Below, in pieces: positions 44,273 through 51,987 of a DNA stretch of 51,987 nucleotides (its first letter is position 1; each line of letters opens with the position of its first letter). Origin of the DNA: Bilophila sp964538355 (lineage in GTDB: Bacteria > Desulfobacterota > Desulfovibrionia > Desulfovibrionales > Desulfovibrionaceae); contig CAZIFC010000015.1 in NCBI GenBank assembly GCA_964538355.1, forward strand, positions 1-51,987, given 5' to 3'. The position numbers were made by a program, and so were the translations under genes. Under the pieces are notes generated by a model. That model was not told where the DNA came from. It did not search any database and saw only the letters and a list, made by a program, of their open reading frames with translations.

Positions 44273-44896
44273 ATGACCGAACAACTCTCTCTTCTTCAGA
44301 GGTTTCGCAAGACCGTGATCGGGGAATACGCCGAGGCTCTCATCTGGGCGGTGGCTCTGGCTCTTGTCCTGACGACCTTTATTGTACAGGCTTTCAAGAT
44401 TCCGTCCGGCTCCATGCTGGAAACCTTGCAGATCGGCGATCACCTGCTGGTCAACAAGTTCCTCTACGGGCTGCGGAATCCCTTCAATGACGACTACATC
44501 ATCCGGGGCGTGGAGCCGAAGGCGGGGGACATCATCGTGTTCCGCTATCCCAAGGATCGGAGCCTTGACTACATCAAGCGCATCGTGGGCGTGCCCGGCG
44601 ATACGCTGGAAATGCGGAACAAGGTGCTCTACCGCAACGGCGTCGCGGTGAAAGAGCCGTATACCCAGCACTCCCAGCCGCTTTTGATGCTTCCCGAACG
44701 CGACAACTGGGGACCGATCACCGTGCCGGAGGACAAGTTCTTTGCGCTTGGAGACAACCGTGACGATTCCTCGGATTCCCGTTTCTGGGGCTTTCTTGAC
44801 CGCAAGGACATTCGCGGCAAGGCGTGGCGCATCTACTGGTCTGCCAATGGCTTGAGCAACATCCGGCTGAACCGGATCGGCCAGCTTGTGCAGTAG
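44273..44896 (+). CDS. lepB: Signal peptidase I
   Basis: 207 residues with one N-terminal membrane helix (ALIWAVALALVLTTFIVQAF). Box B has the nucleophile Ser47 in FKIPSGSMLETLQIGD; the general base Lys102 is in DYIKRIVGVPGD; box E is LGDNRDDSSDSRFWGFL. It cleaves signal peptides of secreted proteins on the outer side of the inner membrane. It follows purE by 121 bases. A terminator follows. Confidence 0.95.
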   Translation: MTEQLSLLQRFRKTVIGEYAEALIWAVALALVLTTFIVQAFKIPSGSMLETLQIGDHLLVNKFLYGLRNPFNDDYIIRGVEPKAGDIIVFRYPKDRSLDYIKRIVGVPGDTLEMRNKVLYRNGVAVKEPYTQHSQPLLMLPERDNWGPITVPEDKFFALGDNRDDSSDSRFWGFLDRKDIRGKAWRIYWSANGLSNIRLNRIGQLVQ

Positions 44897-44919
44897 AGAT
44901 GGTTTTTGGGGCCTTATCG

Positions 44920-44960
44920 AATCCCTGTTGCCGGCGTTCCCGGCGGCAGGGATTTTTTCT
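44920..44960 (+). terminator. lepB terminator
   Basis: AATCCCTG (44920-44927) pairs with CAGGGATT (44947-44954) around an inner GCCGG/CCGGC stem, followed by T residues. Confidence 0.8.
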
Positions 44961-44983
44961 TTGGGCTGGAGGACGGAAAAGGA

Positions 44984-45009
44984 AACGCCCGAAAGAGGTT
45001 TCGGGCGTT
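44984..45009 (-). terminator. Terminator of the LIC12162-family gene
   Basis: AACGCCCGAAA (44984-44994) pairs with TTTCGGGCGTT (44999-45009) and is followed on the minus strand by TCCTTTTCC. Confidence 0.7.
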
Positions 45010-45025
45010 GGTGTTCGTTTTTATC

Positions 45026-46717
45026 TTAAACGTCTTTCAGGATCATCTTCCAGACATGCGGCACGTCATCCTTGTTGGTGAGGGCGTGCTGCGAGGCCCA
45101 CGGCTTGCACGCGGCGCGTACCGAAGCCCACCAGCCGGGCACGTCCTCCCATATTTCCGCAGCCTTGGCGGCGGCGGATTCCGGGGTATCGTGCAGGATG
45201 CCCGCCTCGCGGAGCTTGTCCAGCAGGGCGAGGGCCTCGGGAGTGAAGCCCGCCGTCTCGGGGTTCCAGTAGAGCAGGAAGGGAACGTTTGCCGCCAGAG
45301 CCTGCGCCAGCGTGGTTCCGGCGTGATCAAGCACCAGCAGGCGGCAGCCGAGCATGTGCGGTTCCAGCTGGCCCGTGCAGCGGAGCACCTCCGGGAAACG
45401 CCGGATCAGCCACGGGGCATCTTCCAGCGATGAGGGCACATTGAAATAGGGCCGGTAGAGCGTCTGCCTGCGGAGGGTCTCCGGCAGGGCGGCGACAAAC
45501 CGGGCCTTGTCTTCCCGATAGGCAAACTGCTGGCGGCCGCGAAGCATGGATTTGAGCGTATACGGCAGCAGGGCCATCTCTGTACCGACAAGTAACATTT
45601 TGGGCGACGTTTCGCGGTGGGCGTTCCGCAGGGCGGCAAGCTGCGGGTGGGGAAGCGGAAGGAAGTTGCCGGGCATGATCCCGTGATGCTTCCAGCCCCA
45701 GGTAATGAAACGGTGCTGGCAGTACTCGACCAGCGGATAGGCCACCGATGTTTTGACATAGCCGTATTCGCCGCCGTGCTGGATGAAGAGCATCCGGCAG
45801 CCGCGCCCCCGGTGCAGGGCCATCTCGATGCGGTAGGCGTCGTTTTCGCAGGCGGCGACGCTCACCACCCGGGAACGGATCCGGGCGCACTTGTGCCCGA
45901 GGGTCTGGGGCACGTTGCCGTTTCGCAGGGACTCGGGAAGCAGGGAGACGGCGAGATCATACGCCTCGTCTTCCGTGAACCCGAGAGGCAGCGCGGGGGC
46001 TGCGGGATCTCCGAGAAGGCGCAGCGGGATGGTGTCATCCCGGCGATCCCGGTTGAGCATGAGCACAAGGGACAGCTCCAGCGACTGCCTGAGGCTGAAG
46101 CCCTTGATGCGGGGAAAGGGCAGGCTGAAGAGAATGCGCCGGGCAAGGCGTTTCAGAGAGCCTTCTCTTTGGGACGCGGCGGCCTTGCGTTCTGCGGCAG
46201 GCCCCTCTTCGGCGATCCATGCCACAGGCCAGCTGCGCCGAAGCAGCATGGAAAAGAGCCAGTGGTTCCAGTCAGGATTCAGGATGCCGCCCATGATGAA
46301 ATCCTGCGTGTCCGCAAAGGCGAAGGACGAGGAGGAGAGCGGAACGGAAAGCGGCTGCCGTCCGAAGGCCTCGAGGATGCCTTCCGTCCGGTGCAGGCGA
46401 TCGATCAGGGTTTCTGCAAACCGGACAAGCCACGGGGCGAGCACAAAATCCCAGTACCGATCCGTATGGCGCGTCCCGTAGCGGAGGTTCAGATATTCTC
46501 CAAGCCGGGGCGCAAGCCGGGTGACAAGCTCGCGAGCCTGCCGTGCCGCCGTTTCGAGCCTTTCGGGAGCGGCCAGCGGTTCCGGGGGCATGGCAAAACC
46601 GGCTTCCTCGGCGGAGGCGGGGGCGGTACACCACGGACCGGCCAGCACATGGGTGGCCGGAGTCGCGTTTTCCGGAGCCTTGCCGAGAATCAGCGTCGTG
46701 ATGGGGGAGGTAGTCAC
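45026..46717 (-). CDS. LIC12162-family putative transferase
   Basis: 563 residues, soluble. Family hallmarks: LNLRYGTRHTDRYWDFVLAPWLVRFAETLIDR near residue 75, a central MLFIQHGGEYGYVKTSVAYPLVEYCQHRFITWGW block, and a late HMLGCRLLVLDHAGTTLAQALAANVPFLLYWNPE block, resembling the nucleotide-sugar side of a GT-B-like fold. Members occur in surface-polysaccharide loci. The start codon is GTG with GAGG eight bases before. NeuB two genes upstream and RfbF at 51146 support a glycan role. Catalytic activity is not established. Confidence 0.8.
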   Translation of the reverse strand: MTTSPITTLILGKAPENATPATHVLAGPWCTAPASAEEAGFAMPPEPLAAPERLETAARQARELVTRLAPRLGEYLNLRYGTRHTDRYWDFVLAPWLVRFAETLIDRLHRTEGILEAFGRQPLSVPLSSSSFAFADTQDFIMGGILNPDWNHWLFSMLLRRSWPVAWIAEEGPAAERKAAASQREGSLKRLARRILFSLPFPRIKGFSLRQSLELSLVLMLNRDRRDDTIPLRLLGDPAAPALPLGFTEDEAYDLAVSLLPESLRNGNVPQTLGHKCARIRSRVVSVAACENDAYRIEMALHRGRGCRMLFIQHGGEYGYVKTSVAYPLVEYCQHRFITWGWKHHGIMPGNFLPLPHPQLAALRNAHRETSPKMLLVGTEMALLPYTLKSMLRGRQQFAYREDKARFVAALPETLRRQTLYRPYFNVPSSLEDAPWLIRRFPEVLRCTGQLEPHMLGCRLLVLDHAGTTLAQALAANVPFLLYWNPETAGFTPEALALLDKLREAGILHDTPESAAAKAAEIWEDVPGWWASVRAACKPWASQHALTNKDDVPHVWKMILKDV

Positions 46718-46747
46718 TGGTGTTGCCTCTTTATGTACCGCAAACCG

Positions 46748-47224
46748 TTACATCTTGGTCGGCGGTTCGGGTTTTTCCTTGTTGTACTGGCGCATCTGTT
46801 CCCGGAAGAGGTTGGCGGCGTCGTCGAGCAGGTGGGGAAGCTGGTTGTTGAGCGTGTCCTCAATCTTGTTTCCCAAATCCTTGCCGCCCTGTTTGGCCTT
46901 TTCCATGGTTTCGTTGATGCTGTCCTGAAGGCGCGGAGCCTTTGCCGCCGCAAGGAAGGCAGGCCCGACATTGCCCGCGGCCTTTTCGATTTCCCGGCAT
47001 TCGGCGACGGTGATCTTGCCGTCCTTCATGGCTTCCGTAATGAGCGGCAGGAGCTTGTCGCGGAACATGACGGGATCGATGTCCCGAAGGCCGAGGAGCG
47101 CGGAGTACTGCAACGGCGTGATTTCATCGGTATCTTTCGGACCGCCGAGGCCGAAGAGCGAGGCTTCGGCGGAAGCGGGAACCAGAAGCAGGCACAAGGC
47201 TGCGGCGAGCAGGTGTTTTTTCAT
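46748..47224 (-). CDS. Secreted or periplasmic helical protein of unknown function
   Basis: 158 residues. A signal peptide (MKKHLLAAALCLLLVPASAEA) is followed by a mostly helical chain: DPVMFRDKLLPLITEAMKDGKITVAECREIEKAA resembles an EF-hand-like or helix-turn-helix segment, then SINETMEKAKQGGKDLGNKIEDTLNNQLPHLLDDAANLFREQM. GAAGGAAAC lies before the ATG. It is 30 bases upstream of the LIC12162 gene and leftward, so possibly co-transcribed. No family recognised. Confidence 0.75.
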   Translation of the reverse strand: MKKHLLAAALCLLLVPASAEASLFGLGGPKDTDEITPLQYSALLGLRDIDPVMFRDKLLPLITEAMKDGKITVAECREIEKAAGNVGPAFLAAAKAPRLQDSINETMEKAKQGGKDLGNKIEDTLNNQLPHLLDDAANLFREQMRQYNKEKPEPPTKM

Positions 47225-47428
47225 AGCGTTTCCTTCTCGTGAAGAGGGTTGCGGTTTTGGGAATAGCCGCCTGAAGGGGAGTGACGGCCTTTCCCTGCAT
47301 CAGGCGGATATATTCCACACATGAATCATGAAAAAGAAATGCTCAATGAGAGTCTTGCCGCTAGTCCCGCTTTCCGTCGCGTATCGGGAAGCCCGTGGAG
47401 CGGGGGAGGCCCCGGCTTTCCCTGCCGG

Positions 47429-48487
47429 CTATTCGAGGTGCCCCCACTGGAGAACGGTATCTTCCTCGATGTCGGCGCGGGCGGCCCTGCCGAGCACTTC
47501 ATAGTAATGCCGCGGGCTGATGCCTCCGGCAGGCCGTTTCCAGGTAAGGTCATCCTTGTCGATGATCTTTCCGGCGGGGATGTTGCGGTTGGCGACAAGT
47601 GAGCGGCGGGCGTTCTGGCGTGCTGGCTCTTCGGAGTCCAGTGCCTCAATCCGCATTTCGCCGATCATCGCAAGGGTGCGCTCGAGGTTCTTGCGGAACA
47701 GCTGGAGATCCTTGTAGTCCATCGCATGGTAATGGTCATTGCCGGGCAGGGTCTTGTCGTGGCTGAAATGTTTTTCCAGAATGCGGGCACCGAGTAGGGT
47801 GGCGACTTCCAGCACCTTCATGTCGTTGGGCAGGGTGTGGTCGGAGTAGCCGATCATGTGCTGCGGGAAGTGGCGGGCAAGGGCCGGAATCATGCCGAGC
47901 GCGGCGTTTTCGTCCATCGTGGGATAGTTCAGCACGCAGTGGAGCAGGGCCAGCGGGTTGCCCTTGGCCTCGATCCAGCTCACGGCCTCGGCTATTTCGG
48001 CAAGGCTGGCGGCCCCCGTGGACATGATGATCGGCTTCTTGAAGTCACACATGATTTCAATGAAGGGGCGGTTCGTGAGATCCGAGGAGGAAATCTTGAA
48101 CACGTCCATCATGTCGTTCAGAAAGTGGGCGGACTCCACGTCGAAGGGCGTGGACATGAAGGCGATTCCGGCCTGATCGCAGTATTTTTTCAGCGATTCG
48201 AATTCGTTTTTCCAGAACGAGTCGTGCTTCTTGAACAGTTCGTACTGGCTGGGGGTCGGCTCCTTGGTGGTGTCCCAGTAGGCGGGGGAGTGTTTGGAGG
48301 CCAGCGTGCCCGCCTTGTAGGTCTGGAACTTGATGGCGTCCGCCCCGCCGAGCGCGGCTTCGTCAATGAGGCGGCGGGCGATGTCCATGCTGCCCTCGTG
48401 GTTCACGCCGGCTTCGGCAATGACGTAGGGACGCTGGATGCGGGTGGCGGGGGCCGGATGAGCGCAGATAAGATCGACGATATTCAT
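47429..48487 (-). CDS. NeuB-family sialic/nonulosonic acid synthase
   Basis: 352 residues. The N-terminal barrel contains the family motifs YVIAEAGVNHEGSMDIARRLIDEAALGGADAIKFQTYK, FMSTPFDVESAHFL, FKISSSDLTNRPFI and LEKHFSHDKTLPGNDHYHAMD. A C-terminal SAF (antifreeze-like) domain follows (about 285-352: ARRSLVANRNIPAGKIIDKDDLTWKRP). It condenses phosphoenolpyruvate with an N-acyl sugar. Whether the product is neuraminic, legionaminic or pseudaminic acid cannot be told. AGGAG lies before ATG 48487; a good promoter is upstream. Confidence 0.9.
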   Translation of the reverse strand: MNIVDLICAHPAPATRIQRPYVIAEAGVNHEGSMDIARRLIDEAALGGADAIKFQTYKAGTLASKHSPAYWDTTKEPTPSQYELFKKHDSFWKNEFESLKKYCDQAGIAFMSTPFDVESAHFLNDMMDVFKISSSDLTNRPFIEIMCDFKKPIIMSTGAASLAEIAEAVSWIEAKGNPLALLHCVLNYPTMDENAALGMIPALARHFPQHMIGYSDHTLPNDMKVLEVATLLGARILEKHFSHDKTLPGNDHYHAMDYKDLQLFRKNLERTLAMIGEMRIEALDSEEPARQNARRSLVANRNIPAGKIIDKDDLTWKRPAGGISPRHYYEVLGRAARADIEEDTVLQWGHLE

Positions 48488-48539
48488 GGGGACGCTCCTG
48501 AGAAGGTGCGGATGGTTGCTGGTTGAAAGCCTTTTTTGC

Positions 48540-48568
48540 CTTGTACCCTTGCGGCGTCCGACGGTCAA
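48540..48568 (-). promoter_or_regulatory. Putative promoter of the NeuB-family gene
   Basis: On the minus strand TTGACC (48568-48563), 17-base spacer, TACAAG (48545-48540), 52 bases before the start codon. Confidence 0.5.
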
Positions 48569-48720
48569 ATAGCCGGTTTCCACAGTTTGTTTGGAGGCGC
48601 GGGCTTGCCTCGTTTTCCGCCATGCGGTAGCCTCGCTCCATTGCCGGACGCGTTGCCGGCCCGACGCGCGGAGCGCATTATTCCCGGCGGTTTGCTCCGC
48701 CGGATTTTTTGGGGGAAACC

Positions 48721-50238
48721 ATGAAAGCTTGTCTGAAACGGCCTGCACGGGCAGGTCTCCTGATCGCGCTGGCGGGGGTGCTGCTGCTCTCCGGGTGCGG
48801 ACGTACCGTTTTCTTTTCCGGCGGATCACACCAGCAGCCCCAGTCCGGCCATGCGGTCAGCGGGCAGCCTCTTTCAGTGCAGGCCGACGCTGCATGGAAA
48901 GCCGGAAACTATTCCGAAGCCGAGCGTATATATAATGTAGTGGCCCGCGATGCGGCGTTGCCCACCGCGCAGCGTGCGCTGGCGTGGGAACGTGTGGCGC
49001 AGGCCGCTCTTGCCAGCGGCAACATGCAGGGGGCGCAGAATGCCCTCAAGTTCTGGAAGGATCTTGTGCCCGGTGCGGAAAAAACGGCGTCGTGGCGGGA
49101 CATGCAGGCGAAGCTCGGCGGAGCTGCGGATGCCTCGTTCAGCTCCGGCTGCGTGGCTCTGGCCCTGCCGCTCAGCGGCGCATACGGACCTTTCGGTAAC
49201 AAGGTCGCCGCCGGAGCCGAGGCCGCCCGGGGCGAGCTGTCCAGGTCCGGCATTTCCATCAATGTACAGCTTGTCGATACGGAGTCCTCCGACTGGCTCG
49301 ACAAGCTCTCCCAGCTTCCTCCGCAGTGTGTGATGGTGGGCGGCCCGCTGCGTGCGAACCGGTACACCGCGCTGAAGGCGCGCAACCTTCAGGCCTCGCG
49401 TGCCGTGTTTGCCTTCCTGTCCAGCCTTGAGGGTTCTGATGAGGGGACGGTTGCGTGGCGTTTCTTCTCCAGCCCCAAGGACCAGATCGATGCCGTGCTG
49501 GGCTTTGCCGGAAAGCTCGGCATTTCCAGCTACGGAGCGTTGTCCCCCACGGACGCCTACGGGCAGCGCATGACGGATCTTTTCCTTGCCGCAGCCCGCA
49601 CCAAAGGTTCTGCCGCCAAGGTTACGAGCTATCCGGCGAACGACACCACCAGCTGGAACAGTATCGTCAGGGGCTTTACCGGCGGGAGCAGCAGGGCTTC
49701 TTCTCCCGTGGTTCAGGCCGCGTTTATCCCGGACAGCTGGAAAAACCTTGAACTTCTGGTTCCCTTCCTCTTTTACGAGGGAGAGGATCGGATCGTCCTG
49801 ATGGGGACCTCGCTTTGGGAGCAGGGGCTTTCGGGACGTTCCAGCGTGAACGTCGCCAATCTCGATCTGGCGATTTTCCCCGGTGCGTGGAATCCGACCT
49901 CCCCCTCGCCCGCCGCGAATGCCCTTGTCCGTGCCCTTGCCGAATCTGGAAAGGGCACTCCGGGATTCTGGGAAGGCATCGGATACGACTTCGTGAGGAT
50001 GGCTTCGGTGATGAATCTCCAGGCCCCTGTTTCGGCATCGAAGGTGAACCAGCGTCTCGCTTCCGCCCAGCGTATGGAGTGGAGCATCGCGCCCATCAGC
50101 TGGTCGAACGGCAGGGCTTCGCAGGATCTGTTTGTCTTCCGCCCCGTGCAGTCCGGTTTTGAGCTTGCCGATCCGGCAGCGTTCAAGGCCCGCTATAATG
50201 AAATTTTTGCCCGCCACGCACGGAGGACGGGCAAGTAG
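48721..50238 (+). CDS. LpoA/LppC-like penicillin-binding-protein activator lipoprotein
   Basis: 505 residues. The lipobox LLLSGC puts Cys26 at the mature N-terminus. Residues about 50-125 are a TPR-like helical part (ADAAWKAGNYSEAERIYNVVARDA, LAWERVAQAALASGNMQGAQNALKF). The rest is a type I periplasmic-binding fold (CVALALPLSGAYGPFGNKVAAGAEAA, GALSPTDAYGQRMTDLF, VVQAAFIPDSWKNLELLVPFL). This matches LpoA, which stimulates PBP1A, although an amino-acid-binding relative is possible. GGGGGAAA precedes ATG 48721. Confidence 0.82.
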   Translation: MKACLKRPARAGLLIALAGVLLLSGCGRTVFFSGGSHQQPQSGHAVSGQPLSVQADAAWKAGNYSEAERIYNVVARDAALPTAQRALAWERVAQAALASGNMQGAQNALKFWKDLVPGAEKTASWRDMQAKLGGAADASFSSGCVALALPLSGAYGPFGNKVAAGAEAARGELSRSGISINVQLVDTESSDWLDKLSQLPPQCVMVGGPLRANRYTALKARNLQASRAVFAFLSSLEGSDEGTVAWRFFSSPKDQIDAVLGFAGKLGISSYGALSPTDAYGQRMTDLFLAAARTKGSAAKVTSYPANDTTSWNSIVRGFTGGSSRASSPVVQAAFIPDSWKNLELLVPFLFYEGEDRIVLMGTSLWEQGLSGRSSVNVANLDLAIFPGAWNPTSPSPAANALVRALAESGKGTPGFWEGIGYDFVRMASVMNLQAPVSASKVNQRLASAQRMEWSIAPISWSNGRASQDLFVFRPVQSGFELADPAAFKARYNEIFARHARRTGK

Positions 50239-50270
50239 GGGAGAGTTCCCCGGCTCCCTCTCGAAACGGT

Positions 50271-50316
50271 AAAAAAGGGTTCCGTATCCAGTCTGTGCTG
50301 GTACGGAACCCTTTTT
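50271..50316 (+). terminator. Terminator of the LpoA-like gene
   Basis: AAAAAGGGTTCCGTA stem (from 50272) pairs with TACGGAACCCTTTTT (50302-50316). Confidence 0.85.
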
Positions 50317-50507
50317 GCTGCCCCGATGGAATGAGGCGTGCTCCGTTTCTGGATGCGGCGCACCACGAAACCTCTTACATAAAGCAAGTATTATAAAATT
50401 ACTAGAAAGAGGACGCCGGGAAACGTCCGCCGGGGAAGAGGACACCGCGTCGCCGTGCCCGCCATCCGCCCCGTTCAGGAAGGTCTTGGGAGGGGAAAGG
50501 GGGAGGT

Positions 50508-50562
50508 TTGGAGGGGGGAAGGGGAAGCCTTTCTTCAGAAAGGTTCCCCTTCCCCCCTCCAA
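50508..50562 (+). repeat. Family A inverted repeat, copy 5
   Basis: A 19-base arm 50508-50526 pairs with 50544-50562 around CCTTTC TTCA GAAAGG (50528-50543). It ends four bases before the thioesterase stop codon, so both neighbouring genes end toward it. Confidence 0.85.
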
Positions 50563-50565
50563 TCG

Positions 50566-50985
50566 CTACTCTTTCTTCTTGTCCAGCCGATAGCCGGTGA
50601 TCATGGCGCAGGCGATGTAGGTTCCCTGCCCGTCGTAGATTTTGACTTCATAGGTGGCGAGATGCCGTCCGCCGTTGGCAAGGCGGGCCTCGGCGGTGAT
50701 GGGGCCGGATTTCGCGCTCTTCATGTAGGAAATGCTGGCGTTGGTGCTGATCATCATGCCTTCCTCCTCCTTGTCGAAGTTGGAGGCGATACCGAAAGCC
50801 ATGTCCGCGAGCGTGAACATGGCTCCGCCGTGGAGCATGTCGAGGGAGTTTTTGACGTGCTCTTCAAAGTTGAGGCTGACCTTGCCGTAATCGTAATCGG
50901 CGTCTTCAATGGTAATGCCGTTGTGGGCGGCGAAACGGTCATGGGTTTCGATGAACTGCTTGATGGCTTGTACGGATGGGGACAT
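50566..50985 (-). CDS. PaaI/YdiI-type hotdog thioesterase
   Basis: 139 residues, single hotdog domain. The active-site signature is NSLDMLHGGAMFTLADMAFGIASN (the HGG turn with a following Asp), and the C-terminal strands SANSISYMKSAKSGPITAEARLANGGRHLATYEVKIYD-like segment completes the fold. The group hydrolyses aryl- or acyl-CoA esters. AGGAG lies before ATG 50985. A functional link with the PaaK-like ligase 8 kb away is possible but not supported by linkage. Confidence 0.88.
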   Translation of the reverse strand: MSPSVQAIKQFIETHDRFAAHNGITIEDADYDYGKVSLNFEEHVKNSLDMLHGGAMFTLADMAFGIASNFDKEEEGMMISTNASISYMKSAKSGPITAEARLANGGRHLATYEVKIYDGQGTYIACAMITGYRLDKKKE

Positions 50986-51145
50986 GAGAAACTCCTGAGG
51001 CGAAAGGGAAGGGGATCGGCAGGGGTGGGTTTTGGCCGGAAGGACGGGGTATTCACCTTTGCCGCGTGTTTTGCTAGTGTGGCGGGACTCCGAAAATCCG
51101 ATAAGGATGCGGAGTTTCCTATATCTGGAAATATGAGGCAAGTCC

Positions 51146-51916
51146 ATGAAAGTTATCATTCTGTGTGGCGGTAAGGGAACGCGGCTTCGCGAAGAGACCG
51201 AGTTCAAACCCAAGCCGATGGTTGAAATCGGCGGGCGTCCGGTGCTGTGGCATATCATGTCCATGTACGCCCGGTACGGTCACAAGGATTTTGTGCTCCC
51301 CCTCGGCTACCGGGGCGAGGTCATCAAGCAGTATTTCCACGACTACCGTATGCGTAATGCGGACTTCACCGTGGATCTCGCGACCGGCTCGACGACGTAC
51401 CATCCGACAGCCCAGGTGACTGACTGGCGCGTCACCATGTCCGACACCGGGCAGGAGACCCTCAAGGGCGCGCGCATCAAGCGCATTGCACAGCACATCG
51501 ACACGGATCGTTTCATGGTCACCTACGGGGACGGCGTTTCCGATATCAATATCGACGCGCTGGTCGATTTTCACATCAAGTCCGGCAAGATGGCGACGTT
51601 CACCGGCGTTCGGATGCCCTCGCGCTTCGGCTCGGTCAAGACGGATGACGCCGGCAATATCCTGTCGTGGCAGGAAAAGCCCGTACTTGATGAATATATC
51701 AACTGCGGCTTTTTTGTCTTCAAGCGCGAATTTCTCGATTACCTTTCCGAAGACGAGTCCTGTGATCTCGAGAAGGAGCCGATGGAGCGTCTCGCCGCCG
51801 AGGGCCAGCTCTCCATGTTCCGGCATACCGGATTCTGGCAGTGCATGGATACCCTCCGCGACGCGCAGGCCCTCAACGCGCTGTGGGACAAGGGCAACGC
51901 CCCGTGGTGCAGGTAG
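51146..51916 (+). CDS. rfbF: Glucose-1-phosphate cytidylyltransferase
   Basis: 256 residues. The nucleotidyltransferase signature is MKVIILCGGKGTRLREET with FKPKPMVEIGGRPVLWHIM, followed by LPLGYRGEVIKQYFHDY, MVTYGDGVSDINIDALVDFH (metal-binding Asp), GRFGSVK-like SRFGSVKTDD and CGFFVFKREFLDYL. It makes CDP-glucose for dideoxyhexoses or other CDP-sugars in O-antigen. The usual next gene, CDP-glucose 4,6-dehydratase (rfbG), would lie beyond the window. GAGG lies before the ATG. Confidence 0.93.
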   Translation: MKVIILCGGKGTRLREETEFKPKPMVEIGGRPVLWHIMSMYARYGHKDFVLPLGYRGEVIKQYFHDYRMRNADFTVDLATGSTTYHPTAQVTDWRVTMSDTGQETLKGARIKRIAQHIDTDRFMVTYGDGVSDINIDALVDFHIKSGKMATFTGVRMPSRFGSVKTDDAGNILSWQEKPVLDEYINCGFFVFKREFLDYLSEDESCDLEKEPMERLAAEGQLSMFRHTGFWQCMDTLRDAQALNALWDKGNAPWCR

Positions 51917-51932
51917 GGGCGGGTTTTTCATG

Positions 51933-51987
<55 letters not shown>

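Overview
The window is about 52 kb of dense, visibly G+C-rich bacterial chromosome. I read it as a Desulfovibrio-like sulfate-reducer relative (Desulfovibrionaceae, Desulfobacterota). This rests on the dnaA-dnaN-gyrB-gyrA block, a short 2[4Fe-4S] clostridial-type ferredoxin, a class 1B (PyrK/PyrD) dihydroorotate dehydrogenase, and the protein sequence style; no marker such as 16S rRNA is present. The placement is therefore inference. The last 54 bases are pure G and look like a sequencing artefact at a contig end.

Layout. 1-11.4 kb is housekeeping: an antibiotic-biosynthesis-type monooxygenase cut by the left edge, a Sel1-repeat membrane protein, catalase, a TSUP anion exporter, an RluA-type pseudouridine synthase, ArgJ, pyrK-pyrD, darP, a BaiN-type flavoprotein and an HD phosphohydrolase. 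11.4-15.3 kb is the origin-proximal zone. It holds an AT-rich gap with duplicated DnaA-box-like sites, two tiny membrane proteins on the minus strand (one with an in-frame UGA that may encode selenocysteine), queA, an M23 peptidase, and the dnaA promoter with a perfect DnaA box. 15.3-23.6 kb is dnaA, dnaN, gyrB and gyrA, separated by structured intergenic DNA. 23.7-36.7 kb carries an outer-membrane-like protein, thrC, ferredoxin, a YkgJ/unknown/TPR operon, DUF302, glmS, a lipoprotein, a lysine-rich secreted protein, DUF47-pit, a second RluA, a 28-residue miniprotein and trmFO. 36.8-40.2 kb has tRNA-Val and a FUSC/DUF1656/HlyD efflux operon. 40.3-44.9 kb has a ricin-fold secreted protein, a phenylacetate-CoA ligase type enzyme, purD-purE and lepB. 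45-51.9 kb mixes surface-glycan functions (LIC12162-family protein, NeuB-type synthase, RfbF-type cytidylyltransferase) with an LpoA-like lipoprotein and a PaaI-type thioesterase.

The leftward genes from 14.9 to 11.8 kb and the rightward run from 15.25 kb diverge around the dnaA promoter, as expected if replication starts near there. Two families of intergenic inverted repeats recur through the window. Family A has five copies with a conserved inner hairpin and covarying purine/pyrimidine arms. Family B has a GGGGGAATCATTCCCCC-type core and sits in front of gyrA and thrC and elsewhere. The observation I consider most worth testing is the UGA-containing small membrane ORF at 12147-11986: a hairpin begins 11 nt after the UGA, and reading through fills the gap almost exactly to the next start codon.
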